A DNA stretch of 64,000 bases from the NCBI GenBank assembly GCA_046733475.1, contig JBKPPF010000015.1, positions 36,025-100,024 on the forward strand, written 5' to 3'. This stretch comes from DATEOR01 sp046733475 (GTDB lineage: Bacteria > Actinomycetota > Thermoleophilia > Gaiellales > Gaiellaceae). Position numbers and translations under genes: made by a program. Position 1 is the stretch's first letter; each line of letters opens with the position of its first letter. The notes under the pieces are model-generated. The model saw only the letters and a list, made by a program, of their open reading frames with translations. It did no database searches and was not told the origin of the DNA. Of this stretch, positions 32,264-39,985 are shown one piece after another.

Positions 32264-32716
32264 GTGAAGGTGTTTCAGCGGGAACACAGTCTGAGGACAA
32301 AGGCAGGCCTCGAGATCAGGGACATCACAGAGGAAGTGAAGGAATGCGTTGCCGAGAGCGGCGTGAGCGACGGCATCGCCTGCGTCTACTCCCCCCACAC
32401 GACCTGCTGCGTGCGGGTCAACGAATTCGAGGCGGGCTTCCTGGAGGACTTCGTCCGCATGCTGCGGCGAATCGTCCCGAGCGAGAAGTACTACGCACAC
32501 GACGACTGGGACCGGCGCACCGAGAACATCTGCCCGGAGGACGTCGAATTTGCGAACGGCCACTCGCACTGCATGGCGATGCTGCTCGGGCCGGCAGGCG
32601 AGTCCATTCCGGTTCGTGACGGCGAGCTCTGCCTCGGCACCTGGCAGCGCGTCCTCTTCATGGAGCTCGACCGCTCCCGCGAGCGCCGCTGGATCGTCCA
32701 GGTCGTAGGCGACTAG
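32264..32716 (+). CDS. YjbQ/UPF0047 family (secondary thiamine-phosphate synthase-like)
   Basis: A 150-residue beta-barrel protein with SPHTTCCVRVNE, NGHSHCMAMLLG and LGTWQRVLFMELD, all hallmarks of UPF0047. Some members have weak thiamine-phosphate synthase activity in vivo; the main role is uncertain. The GTG at 32264 follows GGAGGTGGGAGCTCGAG, which offers a ribosome-binding site. A TAAGAT about 42 bases upstream could be the promoter. A hairpin follows the stop. Confidence 0.88.
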   Translation: MKVFQREHSLRTKAGLEIRDITEEVKECVAESGVSDGIACVYSPHTTCCVRVNEFEAGFLEDFVRMLRRIVPSEKYYAHDDWDRRTENICPEDVEFANGHSHCMAMLLGPAGESIPVRDGELCLGTWQRVLFMELDRSRERRWIVQVVGD

Positions 32717-32731
32717 CGCTCCGGACCAAAT

Positions 32732-32759
32732 GAAACGGGGCCGCCGCCAGCCCCGTTTC
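32732..32759 (+). terminator. Hairpin terminator after yjbQ-like gene
   Basis: A perfect 10-bp stem GAAACGGGGC / GCCCCGTTTC starts 15 bases past the stop codon. It is not followed by a T run. Confidence 0.55.
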
Positions 32760-32925
32760 GGTGGAAATCTCTCCGGGCTGCCCCCGCCGCATCGGGGCCC
32801 GACCCGGTATTTCTTACGCCTCCGTCACTTTGCCTCAGAGGCCTCTCGGCGTCCCCCCTCCGAGGGAGTTGACTCCCTCCCCCATTCTGGGTTGACCGCC
32901 CTGCTTCACACCGTTGCCTGACCAC

Positions 32926-33354
32926 TCAGCCGGCCCGGCAAGCAGCGCAGAGCCCGGTGACCTCGAGCGTGTGCCCACTGGGCGTGAACCCGTGCTCGCG
33001 CGCGGCTTTCCCCAGCCACTCGTCCACCTCACAGCCTTCGAGCTCGGCCACGCCGTGACAGCGCGCGCAGACGAGATGATGGTGGTGCCCCTCGCCGCAC
33101 AGGCGGTAGCAGGTCTCCCCCGGACGGTGCGCGAACTCGTCGACAACGCCGTGCCCGCTGAGAAGCGCAAGCGTCCGGTAGACGGTGGCGAGGCCAACTG
33201 GATCGCCGCCCTGGCGAAGGCGCGCGTAGATCTCCTGCGCGGTCGCATCGTCCCGCTCGGCGGCGAGTGTCTCGAGGACGAGCAGGCGCTGGCGCGTTGC
33301 GCGGAGGCCGGCCAGCGCCAGGCGGTTGCCAGCAGTGCTGTGCGCGTCGGTCAT
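32926..33354 (-). CDS. zur: Fur-family zinc regulator (Zur)
   Basis: A 142-residue Fur-family repressor. The N-terminal winged helix contains LRATRQRLLVLETL and DPVGLATVYRTLALLSG. The C-terminal domain has HHHHLVCARCHG and LCAACRAG, the two CxxC structural zinc pairs. Divergent transcription with znuACB 22 bases away and a palindrome at the start of znuA identify it as the zinc sensor. The ATG at 33354 has TATCGT eight bases upstream. It should repress zinc import when zinc is plentiful. Confidence 0.92.
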   Translation of the reverse strand: MTDAHSTAGNRLALAGLRATRQRLLVLETLAAERDDATAQEIYARLRQGGDPVGLATVYRTLALLSGHGVVDEFAHRPGETCYRLCGEGHHHHLVCARCHGVAELEGCEVDEWLGKAAREHGFTPSGHTLEVTGLCAACRAG

Positions 33355-33376
33355 GGGCGAGTACGATACCGCAGAC
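33355..33376. promoter_or_regulatory. Shared leaderless promoter of zur and znuACB
   Basis: The seven bases TACGATA (33362-33368) give TACGAT on the plus strand (nine bases from the znuA ATG) and TATCGT on the minus strand (eight bases from the zur ATG). The two -10 boxes overlap, so RNA polymerase can serve only one gene at a time. Confidence 0.6.
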
Positions 33377-34213
33377 ATGAGACTGAGAATCATTCTCATC
33401 CTGGGTGCCGTATCTCTACTGACCACATGCGGACCGTCGGTGCAGGCCGGTCCGGACACGCTGGTCGCCAGTTTCTATCCCCTTGCGTTCGCGGCCGAGG
33501 AGGTCGCGCCAGGCCTCCCGGTCGAGAACCTGACGCCGCCGGGAGCGGAGCCGCATGACCTCGAACTCTCTCCCATCGACGCGGCGGCAGTGCGCGATGC
33601 AAGGCTCGCCCTCCTCCTCGGCCACGGCTTCCAGCCGCAACTCGAGGACGCCGCCGGCGACGGAGGCAACGTCCTGCACCTTCTGGACACCGCGGGGCTC
33701 GACCTGCTTCCCAACGGGGACCCCCATGTCTGGCTCGACCCTCTGCGCTACGCGAAGATCGTCGAGCGGATCGGCCAGGCGCTCGGCGCGGAGAACACTG
33801 CTTCGAGTCTCGTCGCGCGGCTCCAGGATCTCGACGCCGAGTACCGCGAGGGCCTGGCGAACTGCGCGCGCCGCGAGATCGTCACGAGCCACGAGGCCTT
33901 CGCCTACCTCGCGGAGCGGTACGGGCTCGAGCAGGTCCCGATCACGGGGCTGAGCCCAGAGGCCGAGCCGCAGCCCGCGGACCTCGCCCGCGTCGTCCAG
34001 CTCGTGGAAGAGCGGGGAGTGACGACGATCTACTACGAGACGCTCGTCTCGCCGCGGATTGCGGAAACCGTCGCTCGGGAGACCGGTGCCCAGGTGGCCG
34101 TCCTCGACCCGATCGAGGGCCTCACCCCCGCGGAGATCGCGAACGGCGAGGACTACTTCACGAGGATGCGCGCCAACCTGCGCGCACTCGAGGAGGGGCT
34201 CGGATGCAGCTAG
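33377..34213 (+). CDS. znuA: Zinc ABC transporter substrate-binding lipoprotein ZnuA
   Basis: A 278-residue cluster A-I metal-binding protein. The lipoprotein signal ends with LLTTCGPS. The three zinc histidines are visible in EPHDLELS, DPHVWLDP and SHEAFAYL, with the acidic ligand in LDPIEGL. The His-rich loop of some ZnuA proteins is absent. The ATG at 33377 lies nine bases after TACGAT, and codons 3-8 contain the Zur-box palindrome. It delivers Zn(II) to ZnuB/ZnuC. Confidence 0.93.
   Translation: MRLRIILILGAVSLLTTCGPSVQAGPDTLVASFYPLAFAAEEVAPGLPVENLTPPGAEPHDLELSPIDAAAVRDARLALLLGHGFQPQLEDAAGDGGNVLHLLDTAGLDLLPNGDPHVWLDPLRYAKIVERIGQALGAENTASSLVARLQDLDAEYREGLANCARREIVTSHEAFAYLAERYGLEQVPITGLSPEAEPQPADLARVVQLVEERGVTTIYYETLVSPRIAETVARETGAQVAVLDPIEGLTPAEIANGEDYFTRMRANLRALEEGLGCS
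33384..33398. promoter_or_regulatory. Zur box, TGAGAATCATTCTCA
   Basis: A perfect 7-1-7 palindrome that closely resembles Fur/Zur operators (actinobacterial Zur boxes read like TGAAAATCATTTTCA). It lies inside the coding start of znuA, just downstream of the expected leaderless transcription start, so bound Zur would block elongation or initiation. Confidence 0.75.
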
Positions 34214-34923
34214 CCGTCGACCTCAAGGACGTCTCCTTCGCGTATCCCGGCGGGCCCGAGGCCCTGAGCGGCGTCGACCTCGAGATCAGGCGCGGCGAGT
34301 TCGTCACCATCGCCGGCCCGAACGGAGGAGGCAAGACGACCCTCCTGCGAGTCGCGCTCGGCCTCGAGGAGCCTGTCACCGGGGAGGCACGCCTCTTCGG
34401 CGAGCCGGCCGATCGCGTCCGCGACCGCTACCGGATCGGTTATCTCGCCCAGCGCACCCGGCTCGCGATCGACGCACCCGCGACCGTGAGCGAGGTGGTG
34501 ACCGCCGGCCGGGTCGCCCGCCGTGGCCTCCTGAAGCCGTTCGGTCGTGCGGACCGCGATGCGATCGCGGAAGCCATCTCGCGCGTCGCTCTCGAGGACC
34601 GAGCAGCAACGCCGATCCAGCGGCTCTCCGGGGGCCAGCAGCAGCGCGCCTTCATCGCGAAGGCGCTCGCGGGCGAGCCGGAGCTCCTCGTCCTCGACGA
34701 GCCGACGGCCGGTGTCGACGTCGACGCGCAGGAGGCGTTCGGCGCCTTCCTCGGCGAGCTGCACCAGGCTCTCGGCGTCACGATCCTCTACGTGTCGCAC
34801 GAGTTCGGCGCCGTCGAGCGGTTCGTCGAGCGCGTCATCCTCGTTCGCGGCGGCATCGTCTTCGACGGCCCACCGGCCGAGCTACCCGCCCACTGGCACG
34901 ACCCTTCTCATGTTCATCCTTGA
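34204..34923 (+). CDS. znuC: Zinc ABC transporter ATPase ZnuC
   Basis: A 239-residue ATPase with Walker A GPNGGGKT (38-45), the signature LSGGQQQR, Walker B LLVLDEPTAG and the H-loop YVSHE. It overlaps the end of znuA by ten bases and the start of znuB by 14, giving a tight znuA-znuC-znuB operon. Confidence 0.95.
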   Translation: MQLAVDLKDVSFAYPGGPEALSGVDLEIRRGEFVTIAGPNGGGKTTLLRVALGLEEPVTGEARLFGEPADRVRDRYRIGYLAQRTRLAIDAPATVSEVVTAGRVARRGLLKPFGRADRDAIAEAISRVALEDRAATPIQRLSGGQQQRAFIAKALAGEPELLVLDEPTAGVDVDAQEAFGAFLGELHQALGVTILYVSHEFGAVERFVERVILVRGGIVFDGPPAELPAHWHDPSHVHP

Positions 34924-35719
34924 CGCCGACTTCATGCGGATCGCGTTTGCGACCGGCGCGGTCGTCGGCTTGCTCGCACCCGCGGTCGGGTTCTTCCTCG
35001 TCCAGCGGCAGATGAGTCTGATCGGAGACGGGATCGGGCATGCCGCCTTCGCGGGTGTCGCGGCCGGGTACCTGTTCGGCGTCTCGCCGGTCGGGGCCGC
35101 GCTCGTCGCGGCGACGCTCGCCGCGGTGGGCGTCGAGTGGCTCCGGAGCCGGCACCGCGCCGCAGGTGACCAGGCCCTCGCGCTCATCTTCTACACGGGG
35201 ATCGCCGCGGGAGTCGTGCTCGTCTCTGCCGCGGGAGCGCTGAACGCCAACCTGTTCTCGTTTCTCTTCGGCTCGATCCTGACCGTGACCTGGTCCGATT
35301 TCGCGCTCGTCGCCGTGCTCGGAGCCGTTGGGCTCGCGGTCATCGCGCTGCTCTACCGCGGGCTGGTCGCCGTGGCTCTGGACGAGGAGGGAGCGCGCGT
35401 CAGCGGGCTTCCCATCGGACTCCTGAACGTCGCGCTCGCGGCACTTGCAGGGGTGACGGTGGCGGTCTCGATGCGGATCGTGGGCATTCTGCTCATCGCC
35501 GCGCTGATGGTGCTGCCGGTCATTGCCGCGGGGCGTATCGGCACGAGCATCCGCTCGACGATCCTCCTCGCCATGGGAATCGGGCTCTTGTCTGTTGCGG
35601 CCGGTTTGACGATGTCCTATTACGCCAACCTCGCCCCAGGAGGGGCGATCGTCCTACTCGCAGCCGCTTTCGCGGTGGCCGCGCAGGTCGGAGCGCCGCT
35701 CCTGAACAGGGCCCGATAG
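34910..35719 (+). CDS. znuB: Zinc ABC transporter permease ZnuB
   Basis: A 269-residue permease with about eight membrane segments. Typical family stretches are RQMSLIGDGIGHAAFAGVAAGY, GSILTVTWSDF and VGILLIAALMVLPVIAAGRI. The ATG at 34910 lies within the end of znuC. It forms the Zn(II) channel with ZnuC. Confidence 0.94.
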   Translation: MFILDADFMRIAFATGAVVGLLAPAVGFFLVQRQMSLIGDGIGHAAFAGVAAGYLFGVSPVGAALVAATLAAVGVEWLRSRHRAAGDQALALIFYTGIAAGVVLVSAAGALNANLFSFLFGSILTVTWSDFALVAVLGAVGLAVIALLYRGLVAVALDEEGARVSGLPIGLLNVALAALAGVTVAVSMRIVGILLIAALMVLPVIAAGRIGTSIRSTILLAMGIGLLSVAAGLTMSYYANLAPGGAIVLLAAAFAVAAQVGAPLLNRAR

Positions 35720-35752
35720 TCAGCTAAAGACCAAATTCCCACGTTTCATGCC

Positions 35753-35765
35753 TATTCTTGAAACC
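35753..35765 (+). promoter_or_regulatory. Leaderless -10 box for the M23-like gene
   Basis: TATTCT (35753-35758) is seven bases before GTG 35766, favouring that start over ATG 35748. The surrounding GTTTCA...TGAAAC can also form a small hairpin. Confidence 0.5.
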
Positions 35766-36728
35766 GTGAAACGGTTCGGCGTCCTTGCTGGGTTCGGCCT
35801 TGCGCTGCTCGCTCTCGTCCTCCCCGCCCGGGCGAGCGCCGACGTGCTGCCCGTCGTCGTCCAGGTGCAGGCACCCGACGGAACGCACATCCAGGTGTCC
35901 GGGGAAGGCGCGCTGAGCTTCCCGCGGAACGGCCGCTTCGCGCGCGCGCAGACGGTCACCGTCGAGGGCGACCATCTGATCTTCGCAGGGCTCTCGCTGC
36001 TCGGCGGACGCGTGAGCGCCGACCAGCTCGTCATCCCGGTGGACGGCTTTGGAGAAGCCTCGCTCTCGGACTTCAGGGTCGAAAGACGGAAGCCGCAGGG
36101 CCTTCCGAACCAGGTGATCCCGCTGAAGGACGGCGGCTACGTCGTCTCTCTGCAGGAGTCCCTCGACGGACACCAGCGCATGCTGGCCGGGCTCCTCGTC
36201 CACCTGGGCGCGAAGACAGGCAGGCTTCCCGCCGGCACGGAGATCCTCGTCGGCGTGCCTGCTCAGGGCGATGTCGCTGCCGGCTACACCTACCCGCTTG
36301 CGGCCCAGGGCCAGATCATCGGTTGCCCGTTCGTCCCGGGCTCGACGCACAGCGCCTTCGTCGCGCCGGACAACCTCGCCTCCGACAACGCAGTGGACAT
36401 CGCCGTCCCGGTCGGAACCCCGGTCTTCGCGGTGACGGACGGCGTGATTGGACCGCAGATCGGCGCGCTCGACTCGACGGATCCCCGGATGGCCGGTCTG
36501 CGCCTCCACCTCAATGCGCCGGGCGTCGACTTCTATTACGCACACCTGTCCGAGATCGACGTTGTCCCGGGCCAGTTCGTGCAGGCCGGAGAGCAGCTCG
36601 GGTTCTCGGGGTCCGCCAACGGCGCCGCCCACCTCCATTTCGCCCAGGATGTAGGCAATCCGGCGGAAACGGTCGGTGCGCTAGGTGCCTGCCCGTTCTA
36701 CCAGTCGTATTCCGAGCCCTGGGGCTAG
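35766..36728 (+). CDS. Secreted M23/LytM-like protein with a substituted metal ligand
   Basis: A 320-residue exported protein. The signal peptide (MKRFGVLAGFGLALLALVLP, then ARASA) is best with the GTG at 35766. Residues ~170-310 form a LytM fold with AVDIAVPVGTPVFAV, FYYAHLSEIDVVPGQFV and the HxH motif AAHLHFAQ. In active M23 endopeptidases the first ligand lies in HxGxD; here that segment reads DNAVD, so the His is replaced by Asp. It may be a non-catalytic cell-wall-binding LytM protein, or retain weak metal binding. Confidence 0.8.
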   Translation: MKRFGVLAGFGLALLALVLPARASADVLPVVVQVQAPDGTHIQVSGEGALSFPRNGRFARAQTVTVEGDHLIFAGLSLLGGRVSADQLVIPVDGFGEASLSDFRVERRKPQGLPNQVIPLKDGGYVVSLQESLDGHQRMLAGLLVHLGAKTGRLPAGTEILVGVPAQGDVAAGYTYPLAAQGQIIGCPFVPGSTHSAFVAPDNLASDNAVDIAVPVGTPVFAVTDGVIGPQIGALDSTDPRMAGLRLHLNAPGVDFYYAHLSEIDVVPGQFVQAGEQLGFSGSANGAAHLHFAQDVGNPAETVGALGACPFYQSYSEPWG

Positions 36729-37084
36729 TTCCAGTAGACGGCCGAATACGCCGTCTCCTGGAAAAACCTCGCGTCATCCGGATCCAGCCCCGCGTTTGAA
36801 GCAACTCAGCGTCGGATCGCGGCCGGTTAGTTCCGCGTAGAAGACACAGGCGGCCACGTACGAGCCGGCTCGGTTGGGGTGCCTGCCGACGTCGTGGTAG
36901 AGATCGAGCTCAGCCCAGGTCTCGAAGAGGAATCCCGGGTCACCCCCGCCTCGATCTTCCGGCGAAGATCGTCCGCGTACGGATACGTCTCGTCCATCCA
37001 CCAATCCTGCGACTCGGCGAGATACCAGCTCCGCTCCTGCAGGACGACCGCGCCGCGAGAGTCCTCGTCTCGGCCGCCCCACAC
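36725..37084 (-). pseudogene. SGNH/GDSL hydrolase remnant, frameshifted and internally deleted
   Basis: The minus strand reads VVLQERSWYLAESQDWWMDETYPYADDL in one frame, then DPGFLFETWAELDLYHDVGRHPNRAGSYVAACVFYAEL in a second frame, then LDPDDARFFQETAYSAVYWN in a third. This matches the C-terminal half of a bacterial SGNH hydrolase (HPNRAG includes the catalytic-His region). The segment between FLFETWA and LYHD is shortened and the N-terminal GDS block is absent. Its tail overlaps the end of the M23-like gene on the opposite strand. Confidence 0.65.
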
Positions 37085-37118
37085 CTCGTCAATCGGCCGT
37101 CGGCACAGCGGCCTTGAC

Positions 37119-37130
37119 TACGATTCGGGC
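37119..37130 (+). promoter_or_regulatory. Leaderless -10 box for the cyclase gene
   Basis: TACGAT (37119-37124) precedes the GTG at 37131 by six bases. Confidence 0.55.
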
Positions 37131-38330
37131 GTGCGGGAGCTGAGGGTCTCCGAGGTTGCGGTCGCGGGTGGCACGTCGGAGGAGACGGTCCAGCAGCTCT
37201 GCGAACTGGGCGTCATCGCGCCTCAGAACGGCACCTTTCAGCCCAGTGACGTGCGGCGCGTGCGCCTCGTGCTCGCGCTCGCCACCTCCGGCGTCCCCTT
37301 CGAGGCCGTCGGCGAGGCGATCCGCGAAGGGCGTATCTCGTTTGACTTCATCGACGAGCTCGCCCCGAACCCCATCCCGCTTCTCCCGGAGACACAAACC
37401 GAGCTCGTGGAGCGGCTCGGGCTCTCGGACGAGCTCGCCCGTGGCCTGGGCACGATTCTCGGCACCTGCTCTCTGCCGCCGGACCAGCAGGTTCGCTCGG
37501 ACCACGCCGAGCTTTTCGAGCTCGTCGGTGCGGCCAAGGCACACGGAGCCGACGACGATCTGCTGATTCGCGTCGTCCGGGTCACGGCGGAGAGCCTGCG
37601 GCACATCATCGACGCACAGCGCGACTTCATCGAGGTCAGCCTCCTCGAGCCGGCGGCCGCCGCCGGGGCGACACCGTCGGAGATGCTGTCCGTCACCGCG
37701 CCGACCAGGCGTCGCTACCGCGAGCTGGGGCGCCGGTCGGTCGAGCTCCTTTTCGACCGCTTCGTGGACGAGTCCACCTTCCAGCACGTCATCGAGCTGA
37801 TGGAGACAGAGCTCGGCGAGCACAGAGTCGCCCGGGGAGCGGCGCCGGCGATCGCCTTCATCGACCTGAGCGGCTACACCCGCCTCGCAGAGGAGGTCGG
37901 CGACGACGAGGCGGCAGCCCAGGCCGCACGCTTCACCGCGGCGGTCGAGGCGGCTGCGAGCGAGACCGGAGGCCGCCTCGTCAAGGTGCTCGGAGACGGC
38001 GTAATGCTGCATTTCGCGGACTCGGACTCCGCGATTCGCGCCGCGATCAGCGTCCTCAGCCGCGTTCAGGCCCAGGGGCTCCCGGCCGCGAGAGCCGGGA
38101 TCAACTCGGGGCCGATGGTGAGGCGGGACGGCGACTACTTCGGATCCGTCGTCAACCTCGCCGCACGCGCCGCCGACTACGCCCGCGCCCACGAGATCCT
38201 GGTCACTCAGGAGGTCATGGACGCCTGGTCCGGCGGTGACTCGATCTACTTCCGCGCGATCGGCGCGGTCTCCCTGAAGAACGTGAGCCGCCGAGTCGAG
38301 CTCTTCCAGGTCATGCCCGCCGAGGGTTAG
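37131..38330 (+). CDS. Class III adenylate/guanylate cyclase with N-terminal MerR-like helix-turn-helix
   Basis: A 399-residue protein. The N-terminal ~70 residues (LRVSEVAVAGGTSEETVQQLCELGVI, then DVRRVRLVLALATSGVPFEAVGEAI) resemble a MerR-type DNA-binding domain. A helical linker (70-235) leads to a class III cyclase domain (240-399) with FIDLSGYTRLAEEVG (metal Asp), VKVLGDGVMLHF (second metal Asp) and INSGPMVRRDGDYFGSVVNLAAR (transition-state Asn/Arg). The catalytic residues look intact. The combination suggests cyclic-nucleotide production tied to a ligand- or DNA-binding input; no membrane segment is present. Confidence 0.88.
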   Translation: MRELRVSEVAVAGGTSEETVQQLCELGVIAPQNGTFQPSDVRRVRLVLALATSGVPFEAVGEAIREGRISFDFIDELAPNPIPLLPETQTELVERLGLSDELARGLGTILGTCSLPPDQQVRSDHAELFELVGAAKAHGADDDLLIRVVRVTAESLRHIIDAQRDFIEVSLLEPAAAAGATPSEMLSVTAPTRRRYRELGRRSVELLFDRFVDESTFQHVIELMETELGEHRVARGAAPAIAFIDLSGYTRLAEEVGDDEAAAQAARFTAAVEAAASETGGRLVKVLGDGVMLHFADSDSAIRAAISVLSRVQAQGLPAARAGINSGPMVRRDGDYFGSVVNLAARAADYARAHEILVTQEVMDAWSGGDSIYFRAIGAVSLKNVSRRVELFQVMPAEG

Positions 38331-38388
38331 TGAGTCGGCGAGCCGACCCGGACGAGACGGCTACTCGTCCAGCTCGCCCCAGATTGAC

Positions 38389-38860
38389 CTACGAGCGCGT
38401 GCTGCTGCCGGACGTGGGACGCACTTTCGTCTCGAGCGCCGGATCCGGCTCGAATGGGACTGGCTCTTCTGTGCCGGGCGCAGCGACGGTGTCGCCCTCG
38501 ATCGTGTCGTCTTCCTGCAGGTTCGACCTCACGCGCTCGGCCTCGTCCCGAGCGGCGTCGCGCCCCTGCTGCAGGTCTTTGCTTGATCTGCTCGCGATTC
38601 TGCTGTCCGGCCTGGTAGGCGCCTTCGAGCATGCGGGCGGCCACCTCGCGACCGCCGAGCCCGAACGCGAGCGCCATGCCGAGCGCCACGGCGCCGAGCA
38701 GCGAGGCGTACGTGATCGTCACGATCGTCTCCGCGATCTGGAGCTGGTCGAAGATCATGAAACCCGCGACCGCCATGATCAAGATCGGCACGACGGTCGC
38801 TATCACCTTCCCCGTCGTCGTCTCGCCCGTCGTGCGCGAGCGACCCTGAACGCTGTCCCC
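38389..38860 (-). pseudogene. C-terminal remnant of an MscS-like TM-helix-repeat protein
   Basis: The minus strand from about 38860 reads GKVIATVVPILIMAVAGFMIFDQL and LLGAVALGMALAFGLGGREVAARMLEGAYQ, the last conserved TM repeat of small mechanosensitive-channel-like proteins. After REQIKQ the frame shifts, and the charged tail DLQQGRDAARDEAERVRSNL follows in another frame to a stop at 38389. The N-terminal membrane part is missing. A one-base sequencing error at the shift cannot be excluded, but the truncation argues for decay. Confidence 0.6.
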
Positions 38861-38986
38861 GGAGCGCCCTCCTCGGCGGACGCGAAGCCGCTGGGCACCC
38901 GGAGACCGCTCGGCTAAACCGAGCCGTTCCGGCCGAGCACCTTCAGTTCCACAAGACCAGGGCTGCCTGAGCACTGCCATTCGTCT

Positions 38987-39814
38987 CTAAGCCCGGGAAC
39001 GGGTGCTGCGGCCAGGCAACCGAAGCCGGCGCCGACCTCCGTCGCCGATGACTGAGACGACAGTCTGCGCGAGATGTGGGCAGCCGATCCTGGGGAAGGC
39101 ATCGCGCCGGTGCCGATGGAGCAGGAGGAACAGGTCTCCCGCGGGCGCGTCCTTGTACACACGCGTCAGACGCAGGCGCTCGATCGCCACCAGTGTCGGC
39201 ATGTAGATCGAGTCGTACCAGTCGGCCGCGATCTCCGCGTCTGAGAGGACGCGCTGGAAACCCTTCATCCTGTGGTAGCCGTGAACCTGGACGTTCTCGA
39301 GCAGCTCGAGGTAGTGCGCGGGCCGGCTCACGGCGATGCGGTCGCCGGGACGCGCCTGGGTGAGGCCGCTGTCCTCGAGAAAGATCCGCTCCAGCTGCCG
39401 CAACACCACGTCGAGCATGTCGGCGCCCTCGGGAAGGGGCACGCGCGCGATGAGTTCGGTCACGTCGGCGTCGATCATGTCCGCACCTGCGCGGCGTGCG
39501 AGAGCAGCGCGGTGATGCCCGTCGATTACGAAGTACGTCTCACCGAGCTTGACGGTGACGATCGGGGGAAAGGCCCCGTCGGCGAATGCTGACTCGAGGG
39601 AGCGCATACGGTCGCGGCTGAAGGAGTGCAGCGGCCGAAAGTCGCGCGTGAACGAGTTGGCGCGGCTGTCCGTTCCGACGAGCGCATCCAGAGGAATCGC
39701 CCGGACACCGAGATAGCGGCGCCCGAACGGCTTCAGTCGCTCCTCGACCTCGTCGAGCTCGAGCAGGCGTTCGCGGCGTCGGCCCCTGCGTCCCTTCATC
39801 TCGTGTTCGAGCAT
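38987..39814 (-). CDS. ParB/sulfiredoxin-like nuclease-fold protein
   Basis: A 275-residue protein. Residues 20-120 contain GVRAIPLDALVGTD, FPPIVTVKLGETYFVIDGHHRAALARRAG and DADVTEL, the ParB N-terminal (nucleotide-binding) fold with its DGHHR signature. The C-terminal half (RPAHYLELLENVQVHGYHRMKG, AADWYDSIYMPTL) is not recognised. It lacks the ParB HTH, so it is not a chromosome-partition ParB; related actinobacterial proteins are uncharacterised. The start may be ATG 39814 or ATG 39799 (TATGCT lies ten bases before the latter). The frame further upstream runs into the tRNA and is artefactual. Confidence 0.78.
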   Translation of the reverse strand: MLEHEMKGRRGRRRERLLELDEVEERLKPFGRRYLGVRAIPLDALVGTDSRANSFTRDFRPLHSFSRDRMRSLESAFADGAFPPIVTVKLGETYFVIDGHHRAALARRAGADMIDADVTELIARVPLPEGADMLDVVLRQLERIFLEDSGLTQARPGDRIAVSRPAHYLELLENVQVHGYHRMKGFQRVLSDAEIAADWYDSIYMPTLVAIERLRLTRVYKDAPAGDLFLLLHRHRRDAFPRIGCPHLAQTVVSVIGDGGRRRLRLPGRSTRSRA

Positions 39815-39896
39815 ACAACCAGCGGAAACATGAGATCCCACACGATGCAAGTCGATCAGACCGGGCCCTCGGTCATTCGATTTGCAGGATTTCAGG

Positions 39897-39971
<75 letters not shown>

Positions 39972-39985
39972 ACGGCCGAGGAATT

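Noticed and set aside
31872..32300. Minus-strand reading frame with NPLVPGSNPGGP across the tRNA(CAU)
   Set aside because: This string arises whenever a tRNA gene is translated antisense; the same artefact appears at the tRNA remnant (20056-20304) and, as MLVRVQPGEL, at tRNA-Asn. None is a protein.
38987..39814. Chromosome-partition protein ParB
   Set aside because: The ParB N-terminal fold is present but the central helix-turn-helix and a neighbouring parA are absent, so the partition role was not assigned.
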